From Thermus sp. LT1-2-5 (GTDB taxonomy: Bacteria > Deinococcota > Deinococci > Deinococcales > Thermaceae): DNA of 64,000 bases. Location: NCBI RefSeq assembly GCF_040363165.1, contig NZ_BSRG01000006.1, positions 100,144 to 164,143 on the forward strand. The letters run 5' to 3'. The notes beneath the pieces were generated by a model. It did no database searches. It saw only the letters and a program-made list of their open reading frames with translations, and was not told the origin of the DNA. Both the position numbers and the translations under genes were made by a program. Each line of letters begins with the position of its first letter. Position 1 is the stretch's first letter. This document shows positions 46,298 through 53,280 of this stretch, one piece after another.

Positions 46298-46726
46298 ATG
46301 GACAAGGAAAGCCTCATCCAAGGCCTCAACCAGGACCTCGCCCACGAGTACCAGGCCATCATCCAATACGTCACCTATGCCGCCACCGTAACGGGCATCC
46401 ACAGGGGGGAGCTGAAGGAGTTCTTCCTGGCAGAAATCCAAGACGAGCTCCGCCACGCCCAGTTCCTGGCGGACAAGATCGCCGCCCTTGGAGGCAAGCC
46501 CACCACGGTGCCCGCCCCTGTGCCCGAGGCCACCACGCCCCGGGCCATGCTGGAGGCCATTCTACGGGCGGAAGAGGAGACCATTGCCCGCTACGTGGAG
46601 CGGATGAAGCAGGCCGAAGCCCTCGGGGACTACGGCCTGGCCAACGACCTCCAGGAGATCCTCTCCGAGGAAACCCGGCACAAGGAGGAGACGGAAAAGC
46701 TCCTCCGGGGAGGCTGGCAGGAGTAG
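46298..46726 (+). CDS. Ferritin-like diiron protein
   Basis: A 142-residue four-helix protein: LNQDLAHEYQAIIQYVTYAATVTG (helix A Glu and Tyr), EFFLAEIQDELRHAQFLADKIAALGG (E-x-x-H), AEEETIARYVERMKQAEALGD (helix C) and LQEILSEETRHKEETEKLL (second E-x-x-H). All ligands of a diiron centre appear present, unlike the small protein at 43558. Likely iron storage or peroxide detoxification, related to bacterioferritin/Dps-like proteins. RBS TAGGAGGTGA. The thioredoxin gene follows after 2 nt. Confidence 0.85.
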   Translation: MDKESLIQGLNQDLAHEYQAIIQYVTYAATVTGIHRGELKEFFLAEIQDELRHAQFLADKIAALGGKPTTVPAPVPEATTPRAMLEAILRAEEETIARYVERMKQAEALGDYGLANDLQEILSEETRHKEETEKLLRGGWQE

Positions 46727-46728
46727 CC

Positions 46729-47145
46729 GTGCTGGCGGTCTGCCCCAAGTGCGGCGCCAAAAACCGGTTAGGGACGCCCCCGCCCGGCCAGGTCCCGGTC
46801 TGCGGGGCCTGCAAAGCCCCCTTGCCCTGGATCGTGGCGGCGGACGAGAAACGCTTCCAAGAAGAGGTGGCGGGGGCGCCCCTGGTCCTGGTGGACTTCT
46901 GGGCCCCCTGGTGCGGGCCCTGCCGCATGGTGGCCCCCGTTTTGGAAGCCCTGGCCCAGGAGCAGGCCGGCAAGCTCAAGGTGGTGAAGGTGAACACCGA
47001 CGAGAACCCCGGCCTCGCCGCCCGCTATGGAATAAGGAGCATCCCCACCCTGGTCCTCTTCCAACGGGGCCACCCGGTGGCCACCTGGGTGGGAGCGAGC
47101 CCCAAGCGGGTCCTCGAGGAGCGCCTGAGGCCCTATCTGGCCTGA
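46729..47145 (+). CDS. Thioredoxin with N-terminal zinc ribbon (TrxC-like)
   Basis: A 138-residue protein beginning with GTG 2 nt after the ferritin-like stop. Residues 5-30 hold CPKC and CGAC, the zinc ribbon of thioredoxin-2. The thioredoxin domain has DFWAPWCGPCRMVAPVLEALA near residue 57 and the cis-proline loop RSIPTLVLF. It reduces disulfides; TrxC-type proteins are often oxidative-stress induced, in line with the neighbouring ferritin and sHsps. Confidence 0.92.
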   Translation: MLAVCPKCGAKNRLGTPPPGQVPVCGACKAPLPWIVAADEKRFQEEVAGAPLVLVDFWAPWCGPCRMVAPVLEALAQEQAGKLKVVKVNTDENPGLAARYGIRSIPTLVLFQRGHPVATWVGASPKRVLEERLRPYLA

Positions 47146-47157
47146 GGGAGGTGGAGG

Positions 47158-47568
47158 ATGCTGGAAAAGCTTTGGCCCTTTGGCAGGAACCGGGTGCGCA
47201 AGGCCTTTGAAGAAGCCTTAGAAAAGGCCTTCCAGGAGGTGGAAACTCTGGAGCCCCTCTCGGAGCTCTCCGAGCACGAGGACCACTACCTCCTCAAGGT
47301 GGAGGTGCCGGGCCTCGGCCCGGAAAACCTGGAGGTGCGCCTGGAGGGGGACCAGCTGGTGATTGAGGGGGAAAAGCAGGAGGAAAAGCGCACCAAACAC
47401 CTCTCCGAAATCGTCTACGGCAAGATCTACCGCGCCTACCTCCTGCCCAAGGACGCCAAGAAGGAGGGCATCACGGCCCGCCTGAGCAAAGGGGTCTTGG
47501 AGGTGCGGATCCCGCGGGAGAAGCGCCCTGCGGAACCCCCGGTGAAGATCCCCGTGCAGGAAGCCTAG
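47158..47568 (+). CDS. Second small heat-shock protein (Hsp20)
   Basis: A 136-residue sHsp distinct from the one at 45140. Alpha-crystallin domain from LSEHEDHYLLKVEVPGLGPENLEVRLEGDQLVIEGEKQEE to ITARLSKGVLEVRIPREK, and a C-terminal VKIPVQ anchor of the I-x-V type. The N-terminal arm is short and helical. RBS GAGGTGGAGG. Last gene of the block that begins with clpB, followed by a terminator. Confidence 0.92.
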   Translation: MLEKLWPFGRNRVRKAFEEALEKAFQEVETLEPLSELSEHEDHYLLKVEVPGLGPENLEVRLEGDQLVIEGEKQEEKRTKHLSEIVYGKIYRAYLLPKDAKKEGITARLSKGVLEVRIPREKRPAEPPVKIPVQEA

Positions 47569-47574
47569 GGGATG

Positions 47575-47600
47575 CCCCGCCTTACGGCGGGGTATCTCTT
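47575..47600 (+). terminator. Terminator of the clpB-hsp20 block
   Basis: A 7-bp GC stem CCCCGCC / GGCGGGG with loop TTAC is followed by TATCTCTTT. The tail is mixed rather than pure U, so efficiency may be moderate. Confidence 0.65.
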
Positions 47601-47641
47601 TATCAATAAAGTTGATAAATCTACACGCAATCTTTTATCCT
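47599..47641 (+). promoter_or_regulatory. Promoter with palindromic operator before the histone-fold/K+ antiporter operon
   Basis: A perfect 8-bp inverted repeat TTTATCAA-N5-TTGATAAA spans 47599-47619. Its right arm contains the -35 TTGATA (47612-47617); after an 18-nt spacer comes TATCCT (47636-47641). An RBS GGAGGG precedes ATG 47661. The palindrome is well placed for a dimeric repressor. Confidence 0.65.
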
Positions 47642-47660
47642 AGCACATGGAGGGATAACC

Positions 47661-48107
47661 ATGTTGATGAAGGTAGCGGAGTTTGAAAGGCTCTTCCGCC
47701 TGGCGGCGGGGCTAGACGTGGACAAAAACGACCTCAAGCGGCTTTCCGACTTCCTCCGCAACAAGCTTTACGACCTCTTGGTGGTGGCGGAGCGGAACGC
47801 CAAGTACAACGGCCGGGACCTCATCCTTGAGCCTGACCTTCCCATCCCCAAGGGCCTCCAGGAAACCCTGAAGGAGTTTCGTCAGATGGACACCACCTTG
47901 GAGCTCAAGCCCGTCTTGGACGCCCTGGCCGCCTTGCCGCTTCTGGACCTAGAGGTGGCGGAGGACGTGCGCCAGCTCCTCCCCGAGCTGGCTGGAGCCT
48001 TGGTGGTGGCCTACGCCCGCACCCTCAAGGAGCTGGACCCCGCCCTTAAGAACCCGCAACCCCCCCACCACGAGCGGGCGGAGCGGGTCTTCAACCTCCT
48101 CCTCTAG
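47661..48107 (+). CDS. DUF1931 histone-fold protein
   Basis: A 148-residue helical protein that agrees, from memory, with a T. thermophilus DUF1931 protein of known structure. DUF1931 contains two histone-fold-like halves in one chain: VAEFERLFRLAAGLDVDKNDLKRLSDFLRNKLYDLLVVAERNAKYNGRDLILEPDLPI resembles an archaeal histone half (N-helix, long helix, loop with R-D and L-E-x-D-L-P), and the rest is a second, divergent half. DNA binding in bacteria is not established for this family. First gene of an operon with a PsiE-like gene and a K+/H+ antiporter system. Confidence 0.8.
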   Translation: MLMKVAEFERLFRLAAGLDVDKNDLKRLSDFLRNKLYDLLVVAERNAKYNGRDLILEPDLPIPKGLQETLKEFRQMDTTLELKPVLDALAALPLLDLEVAEDVRQLLPELAGALVVAYARTLKELDPALKNPQPPHHERAERVFNLLL

Positions 48108-48109
48108 CC

Positions 48110-48526
48110 ATGCAAGAAACCCTTCTCGCCCTTTACCGGGGGGCCACCCGCCTGGTCTTCAACCTGGTGGTGGTGGCCCTCCTGGTGGGCCTCTTCGTGG
48201 GGGTGGGGCGCACCTTTTTGGAGCTCGGCCTTACCCTTAGCGAACCCACGGTGCGTCTGGGCCTTAAAGAGCTCGTCACCAACGTATTGAGTTTGATCAT
48301 CGTCCTGGAACTTGTCCGGGTCTTTGTGGAATATTTTGAGTTGGAACGGGTGCGCCTCGAGGTCCTGATGGAGATCGGGGTGGCCCTAGCCTTGCGGGAG
48401 CTTCTCCTCCTCCTCTTTGCCGAAAAGCTCTCGGGCTTGGACCTCTTCCTCTGGACCCTGGGGATCCTGAGCCTGGTGGCGGGGCGCACCCTGGCGGTGC
48501 AGTTTTCCCCAAGGAGGGCACGATGA
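48110..48526 (+). CDS. PsiE-like inner-membrane protein
   Basis: A 138-residue protein with about four membrane helices: LVFNLVVVALLVGLFVGVG, LVTNVLSLIIVLELVRVFVEYF, LMEIGVALALRELLLLLF, LFLWTLGILSLVAGRTLAV. The order and charged turn (EYFELERVRLEVLMEIG) are those of the PsiE family, first known as phosphate-starvation-inducible in E. coli; its molecular function is unknown. It starts 2 nt after the DUF1931 stop and overlaps the khtT-like start. Confidence 0.78.
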   Translation: MQETLLALYRGATRLVFNLVVVALLVGLFVGVGRTFLELGLTLSEPTVRLGLKELVTNVLSLIIVLELVRVFVEYFELERVRLEVLMEIGVALALRELLLLLFAEKLSGLDLFLWTLGILSLVAGRTLAVQFSPRRAR

Positions 48527-48996
48527 AGGTGGAAGAGGTGGTGCTCCCCGGCGTGGGGCGCAAGTTCACCGTCACTGTGCAAAGCGGGGATCGGCTCGTC
48601 ATCGTGGTCCACCACTCGGGCAAGCGGGAACTCCAGTACTTCGAGGCCGGGGAGGAGGACGAGCCCACCGCCACCCTGGACCTCACCGACGAGGAGGCCC
48701 GGGAACTGGGAGCCATCCTGGCCGGGGTCCTCTTCCACCCCGAGGCGGTGGGGGACACCCAGAGCAAGCTGGGGGCCAAGGTGATCGAGTGGATCAAGGT
48801 CCTCCCTGGCTCGAGGCTGGCAGGCCGGAAGGTGGGGGAGCTTCCCTTGCCCCCCGGGGCCCACCTCCTGGCCGTGGACCGGCCCGGGGCCCCTCTAATC
48901 CCCAACCCGGGCCCCGAGGTCACCCTGGAGGTGGGGGACACCCTGGTGGTGGCGGGAAGCCGCGAGGCGGTGGAAGCCCTGAAGAGGAGCCTCTAA
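48523..48996 (+). CDS. K+/H+ antiporter regulatory subunit, KhtT-like
   Basis: A 157-residue cytosolic protein. The first ~70 residues (VEEVVLPGVGRKFTVTVQSGDRLVIVVHHSGKRELQYF) match KhtT's N-terminal part. The last ~75 are an RCK-C (TrkA-C) ligand-binding domain (VLPGSRLAGRKVGELPLPPGAHLLAVDR...LEVGDTLVVAGSREAVEAL). In Bacillus, KhtT gates KhtU in response to pH and cyclic-di-AMP. ATGA overlap upstream and TAATG overlap downstream couple it to the neighbours. Confidence 0.87.
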   Translation: MKVEEVVLPGVGRKFTVTVQSGDRLVIVVHHSGKRELQYFEAGEEDEPTATLDLTDEEARELGAILAGVLFHPEAVGDTQSKLGAKVIEWIKVLPGSRLAGRKVGELPLPPGAHLLAVDRPGAPLIPNPGPEVTLEVGDTLVVAGSREAVEALKRSL

Positions 48997-50135
48997 TGCA
49001 CCCCTCGGTGGAAGCCTTCGCCCTGGCCGCCGGGCTCTTAGCCCTGGGGGCTGCCTTGGTGCACCGCTTCGGCTTCCCACCCCTTCCCGTCTACCTCCTC
49101 GCCGGGCTTTTAGTGGGGGAAAGGCTTCCCGTGGAGGAGCTCGAGCCCCTGCCCTCCTTGGGGCTTTTGCTCCTGCTCTTCTCCGTGGGGTTGGAGTTCG
49201 GCCCGGACCGCCTCAAGGAGCTTTCCGGAAAGGTCACCCGGGCCGGGTTTTACGACGCCTTGGCCCTGCCCTTGGGGTTTGTCCTGGGGCTTCTCGCTGG
49301 GCTTGACCTAAGGGGCGCTGCCCTCTTGGCGGGCGTGCTTTACGTGAGCTCCAGCGCAGTGATCGTCAAGCTCATCATCGACCTGCGCCGGGCCGCCAAC
49401 CCAGAAAGCGAGGCGGTCCTGGGGGTCTTGGTCCTGGAGGACCTGGTGGTGGCCCTCCTCCTGGCCCTTTTGGGCGGGCACGGGGCGGGAGGCCTCCTGG
49501 GCGGGGTGGCCCTGGCCGCCCTCTACCTCCTCTTTGCCCGCTACCTGGGCCCAAGGCTCGTCCGCTTCATGGAAGGGCTCTCTGACGAGCTCGTCCTCCT
49601 CTTGGGCGCCGCCTTCACCGCCGGCACCGCCCTCCTCTTCCACGCCGTTGGGGCCTCGGAAGGTGTGGGGGCCTTCCTCTCCGGGGTCATCGCCGCCGGG
49701 CTTGGCCTCCGAGAGCGGTTAGAGCACCTCTTTGGCCCGGTGCGTGACCTGGGGGTAGCCCTCTTCTTCCTGGTGGTGGGGGCGGAGGCGCTCAAGCTCC
49801 TCAAGGGCCTCACCCCCTTGGCGGTGGGGCTCGTGGTCCTGGGGCTCGTCCTCAAGCTGCCCCTCAACCACCTGGGCGGGGCACGGGCGGGGCTTGGGCG
49901 CAAGCGGCGGCTTTATAGCGCCCTCTACCTGGTGCCCCGGGGCGAGTTCAACCTGGTCCTGGGAAGCCTGGCCCTGGCCCAAGGCTACCCCCTGGTGGCC
50001 CAGGTGGCGGTGCTTTTGGTGCTCCTTTCCATCCCCTTGGGCGCCCTCCTGATCCGCTACGCCCCCGAGGTTGGGGAACGCTTCTACCCCAAAGCGCCAA
50101 AGTCCAAGCGCATGGCGCCCTCGAGGCCTGGATAG
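48996..50135 (+). CDS. CPA2-family K+/H+ antiporter, KhtU-like
   Basis: A 379-residue membrane protein with about 12 hydrophobic segments: FPPLPVYLLAGLLVGERLP, GLLLLLFSVGLEF, the unwound-helix region LAGVLYVSSSAVIVKLIIDL, LGVLVLEDLVVALLLALLGG (one Glu-Asp where Na+/H+ members have Asp-Asp) and LVPRGEFNLVLGSLALAQG. The ED pair and its KhtT partner favour K+ (or other monovalent cation)/H+ exchange. ATG at 48996 shares a base with the khtT stop. Confidence 0.88.
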   Translation: MHPSVEAFALAAGLLALGAALVHRFGFPPLPVYLLAGLLVGERLPVEELEPLPSLGLLLLLFSVGLEFGPDRLKELSGKVTRAGFYDALALPLGFVLGLLAGLDLRGAALLAGVLYVSSSAVIVKLIIDLRRAANPESEAVLGVLVLEDLVVALLLALLGGHGAGGLLGGVALAALYLLFARYLGPRLVRFMEGLSDELVLLLGAAFTAGTALLFHAVGASEGVGAFLSGVIAAGLGLRERLEHLFGPVRDLGVALFFLVVGAEALKLLKGLTPLAVGLVVLGLVLKLPLNHLGGARAGLGRKRRLYSALYLVPRGEFNLVLGSLALAQGYPLVAQVAVLLVLLSIPLGALLIRYAPEVGERFYPKAPKSKRMAPSRPG

Positions 50136-50182
50136 GCGCTTTACCCTAAGTTCCTTGGTAGACTCCTTCTCGGAGGTCAACC

Positions 50183-51019
50183 ATGGACATCTTTTTCCAA
50201 CTCTTCTGGCTCTTCTTCATCCTCTCGGCCCTCTCCCCCTACTTCCAACAGCAGATGCTCCTGGGGGCCAGGGCCCGCAAAATCGCCGAGCTGGAGAGGA
50301 AACGGGGAAGCCGGGTCATCACCCTTATCCACCGCCAGGAGGCGGTGAGCTTCCTGGGCATCCCCATCAGCCGCTATATCAACATCGACGACTCAGAGCA
50401 GGTCCTAAGGGCCATCCGCCTCACGGACAAGAACATGCCCATCGACCTCATCCTCCATACCCCAGGGGGCCTGGTCCTGGCGGCGGAACAGATCGCCGAG
50501 GCCCTTTTGCGCCACCCGGCCAAGGTGACCGTCTTCGTCCCCCACTACGCCATGTCTGGGGGCACCCTCATCGCCCTGGCCGCAGACGAGATCGTCATGG
50601 ATGAAAACGCCGTATTAGGCCCGGTGGACCCCCAGCTCGGCCAGTACCCAGCGGCGAGCATCCTCAAGGTTTTGGAGAAAAAGCCCCTTTCGGAGATAGA
50701 CGACCAAACCCTAATCCTGGCGGACGTGGCGGAAAAGGCCCTCAAGCAGGTGAAGGCCACGGTGAAGAACCTTCTCCTCAAGCGCATGCCCGAGGAGAAG
50801 GCGGAGGAGGCAGCCCACCTTCTTTCCCAAGGAACCTGGACCCACGACTACCCCATCGACGTGGCCCAGGCCCGGGCCCTGGGGCTCAACGTATCCACGG
50901 AAATGCCCCTGGAAGTTTACGAGCTCATGGACCTCTATCCCCAAGCCCAAGGCGGTAAGCCCAGCGTCCAGTACGTGCCCCTACCCTACCGCCAGGAACC
51001 CAAAGCCGGGAGGCCTTAG
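50183..51019 (+). CDS. Membrane-anchored ClpP/SppA-fold serine protease (SDH family)
   Basis: A 278-residue protein of the serine-dehydrogenase-proteinase family. One N-terminal membrane segment (FFQLFWLFFILSALSPYF) is followed by a crotonase/ClpP-type core: PIDLILHTPGGLVLAAEQIAEAL, then the nucleophile in YAMSGGTLIALAADEIVMDENAVLGPVDPQLGQYP. The Ser in MSGGT and downstream acidic and basic residues fit a Ser-based site. Proposed role: membrane protein quality control. RBS CGGAGGT; it is followed 2 nt later by a rhomboid protease. Confidence 0.83.
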   Translation: MDIFFQLFWLFFILSALSPYFQQQMLLGARARKIAELERKRGSRVITLIHRQEAVSFLGIPISRYINIDDSEQVLRAIRLTDKNMPIDLILHTPGGLVLAAEQIAEALLRHPAKVTVFVPHYAMSGGTLIALAADEIVMDENAVLGPVDPQLGQYPAASILKVLEKKPLSEIDDQTLILADVAEKALKQVKATVKNLLLKRMPEEKAEEAAHLLSQGTWTHDYPIDVAQARALGLNVSTEMPLEVYELMDLYPQAQGGKPSVQYVPLPYRQEPKAGRP

Positions 51020-51021
51020 GC

Positions 51022-51654
51022 TTGTTTCCCCTCTACGACATCAACCAGGCGCGAAGGCCCGCCCTCGTGGTCAAGGGCCTGGTTTTCGCCAACGCCCTAG
51101 CCTTTCTCTGGCAGCTTTCCGTGGGCCTGGAGGAAAGTGCCTATGCCTTGGGCTTTATCCCCGCCCTCTTCTTCGCTGACCCCCTGGGAGAGGGCTACCG
51201 CCTTCTCACCAGCATGTTCCTCCACGGGAGTTTTTTTCATATCCTATCCAACATGTGGTTCCTCTGGGTCTTCGGGGACAACGTGGAAGACCGAATGGGC
51301 CACGGGCGTTTCCTCCTCTTTTACCTCCTGGGCGGGGTGGCTGCCGCCTTAGCCCAAGGAGTCTTCACCCCCTTTTCCTCCGTGCCCATGATCGGGGCCA
51401 GCGGAGCGGTTTCTGCGGTGCTTGGGGCCTACTACGTCCTCTTCCCCCGGGCCTACGTGGTGTCGGTGCTCTTCATCCTCCTCCCCTTTTTTGTCACCCT
51501 GCCCGCCAGCTTTTACCTGGGATACTGGGCCTTCCTCCAGCTCCTCCAAGGGCTTTTGGGCCTCCCGGGCGTGGCGTGGTGGGCCCATTTGGGAGGCTTC
51601 GTCTACGGCGTCCTCCTAGCACCCCGCTTGGCCTGGAGGTGGCGGCGTTGGTAA
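51022..51654 (+). CDS. Rhomboid-family intramembrane serine protease
   Basis: A 210-residue protein starting with TTG 2 nt after the previous stop. Six membrane helices are visible. Rhomboid motifs are LLTSMFLHGSFFHILSNMWFLWVFGDNVEDRMGH, the catalytic Ser in MIGASGAVSAVLGAYYVLFPRA, and the catalytic His in AWWAHLGGFVYG. It cleaves transmembrane helices of substrate proteins. Together with the SDH protease it forms a membrane-proteolysis pair. Confidence 0.9.
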   Translation: MFPLYDINQARRPALVVKGLVFANALAFLWQLSVGLEESAYALGFIPALFFADPLGEGYRLLTSMFLHGSFFHILSNMWFLWVFGDNVEDRMGHGRFLLFYLLGGVAAALAQGVFTPFSSVPMIGASGAVSAVLGAYYVLFPRAYVVSVLFILLPFFVTLPASFYLGYWAFLQLLQGLLGLPGVAWWAHLGGFVYGVLLAPRLAWRWRRW

Positions 51655-51657
51655 ACT
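51652..51657 (+). promoter_or_regulatory. Putative leaderless -10 of the CBS gene overlapping a stop codon
   Basis: TAAACT begins with the TAA stop of the rhomboid gene and lies exactly 7 nt before ATG 51665. It may give the CBS-napA pair independent expression. Confidence 0.45.
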
Positions 51658-51664
51658 CGGGCCC

Positions 51665-52117
51665 ATGAGGGTAGCTGAGCTCATGACCCCAGGCCCGGAT
51701 ACCATTGGGCCCGAGGCTACGTTGGAGGAGGCGGCCCGGCGCATCCTGGAAAAGCGCTACGGGAGCCTGCCGGTGGTGGACCGGGAAGGACACCTCCTGG
51801 GGCTTCTTCAGGTGGAAGAACTCTTACCGCGGCCCGAGAACATCCCCTTCTCCGATGTGGAAGCCCTCCAACTCTTCGGGGAATGGGTGGACGAGCGCCT
51901 CTTGCAGGAAATCTACCGCCGCTACCAGAAGACCCCGGTGAAGGCGGTGATGCGCACGGACTTGCCCCACGTTCACCCGGAGGACCCGGCGGGGAAAGCC
52001 TTAGAAGTCCTCCTCACCACCGAGGTGCGCCACCTGCCGGTGGTGGACCGGGAGAACAAGGTGGTGGGCATCCTCACCCGGAGCGATTTTCTGAAGCTTT
52101 TCCTAAGGGGGTTCTGA
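51665..52117 (+). CDS. Twin CBS-domain protein
   Basis: A 150-residue protein consisting only of two CBS motifs: MRVAELMTPGPDTIGPEATLEEAARRILEKRYGSLPVVDREGHLLGLL, and VMRTDLPHVHPEDPAGKALEVLLTTEVRHLPVVDRENKVVGILTRSDFL. Such pairs bind adenine nucleotides or related ligands and regulate partners. The stop overlaps the napA ATG (TGATG), suggesting that it senses adenylates or ions for the antiporter. Confidence 0.9.
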   Translation: MRVAELMTPGPDTIGPEATLEEAARRILEKRYGSLPVVDREGHLLGLLQVEELLPRPENIPFSDVEALQLFGEWVDERLLQEIYRRYQKTPVKAVMRTDLPHVHPEDPAGKALEVLLTTEVRHLPVVDRENKVVGILTRSDFLKLFLRGF

Positions 52118-53280
52118 TGCACGGAGCAGAGCACCTCTTAGAGGTCTTCTACCTCCTCTTGGCCGCCCAGGTCATGGCCTTCCTCTTCCGGCGCTTGAAC
52201 CAACCCGTGGTCATCGGGGAGGTCCTGGCGGGCGTTCTGGTGGGGCCTTCTCTTTTGGGCCTAGTCCACGAAGGGGAGATCCTGGAGTTCTTAGCGGAGC
52301 TCGGGGCCATCTTCCTCCTATTCATGGTGGGGCTGGAAACGAGGCTCAGGGACATCCTGGCCGTGGGCAAGGAGGCCTTTTTGGTGGCGATCTTAGGGGT
52401 GATCCTTCCCTTCCTCGGGGGGTACCTCTTTGGCCTACAGATCGGCTTTGCCACCCTACCCTCCCTCTTCCTGGGCACCGCCTTGGTGGCCACCAGCGTG
52501 GGCATCACCGCCCGGGTCCTGCAGGAACTAGGAGTCCTTGCCCGCCCTTACGCCCGCATCATCCTAGGGGCGGCGGTGATCGACGACGTGCTGGGGCTCA
52601 TCGTCCTGGCCGTGGTCAACGGGGTGGCCAAGACCGGGCAGGTGGAAACCGGAGCCATCCTCACCCTCATCCTTCTCTCCGTGCTCTTCGTGGGGGCCGC
52701 CATCTTTCTCTCCACCCTCTTCGTCCGGCTCCCCTTGGAGCGCCTGCCGGTGGGAAGCCCCTTGGGCTTCGCCCTGGCCCTTGGGGTGGGCATGGCCGCC
52801 TTGGCTGCCAGCATCGGCCTGGCCCCCATCGTGGGGGCTTTCCTAGGAGGGATGCTCCTTTCGGAGATCCGGGAGAAGTATCGCCTGGAAGAGCCCATCT
52901 TCGCTGTAGAAAGCTTTCTTGCCCCCATCTTCTTCGCTATGGTGGGGGTACGGCTGGAGCTTTCCGCCCTCCTCTCCCCCGCTGTTTTGGTGGCGGGGAG
53001 CGTGGTGACCCTCATCGCTATCCTGGGTAAGGTCCTGGGGGGCTTCCTGGGCGCCCTCACCCAAGGGGTGCGGAGCGCCCTCACCGTGGGGGTGGGCATG
53101 GCCCCCCGGGGCGAGGTGGGGCTCATTGTAGCCGCCCTGGGCCTGGCGGCGGGGGCGGTGAACGAGGAGGAGTACGCCATCGTGCTCTTCATGGTGGTCT
53201 TCACCACCCTCTTCGCCCCCTTCGCCCTGAAACCCCTCATCGCCTGGACGGAGCAGGGGCTCCGCCAGGCTAAGGAATAG
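52117..53280 (+). CDS. napA: Na+/H+ antiporter NapA
   Basis: A 387-residue CPA2 antiporter agreeing along its length with remembered T. thermophilus NapA. About 13 helices; the ion-binding pair is Asp156-Asp157 in GAAVIDDVLGLIVLA; LVATSVGITARVLQELG is the crossing-helix region; the Lys that pairs with the Asp lies in AILGKVLGGFLGAL. It exports Na+ in exchange for H+ and supports pH and salt homeostasis. Its 3' end overlaps the convergent slt gene by 11 nt. Confidence 0.95.
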   Translation: MHGAEHLLEVFYLLLAAQVMAFLFRRLNQPVVIGEVLAGVLVGPSLLGLVHEGEILEFLAELGAIFLLFMVGLETRLRDILAVGKEAFLVAILGVILPFLGGYLFGLQIGFATLPSLFLGTALVATSVGITARVLQELGVLARPYARIILGAAVIDDVLGLIVLAVVNGVAKTGQVETGAILTLILLSVLFVGAAIFLSTLFVRLPLERLPVGSPLGFALALGVGMAALAASIGLAPIVGAFLGGMLLSEIREKYRLEEPIFAVESFLAPIFFAMVGVRLELSALLSPAVLVAGSVVTLIAILGKVLGGFLGALTQGVRSALTVGVGMAPRGEVGLIVAALGLAAGAVNEEEYAIVLFMVVFTTLFAPFALKPLIAWTEQGLRQAKE

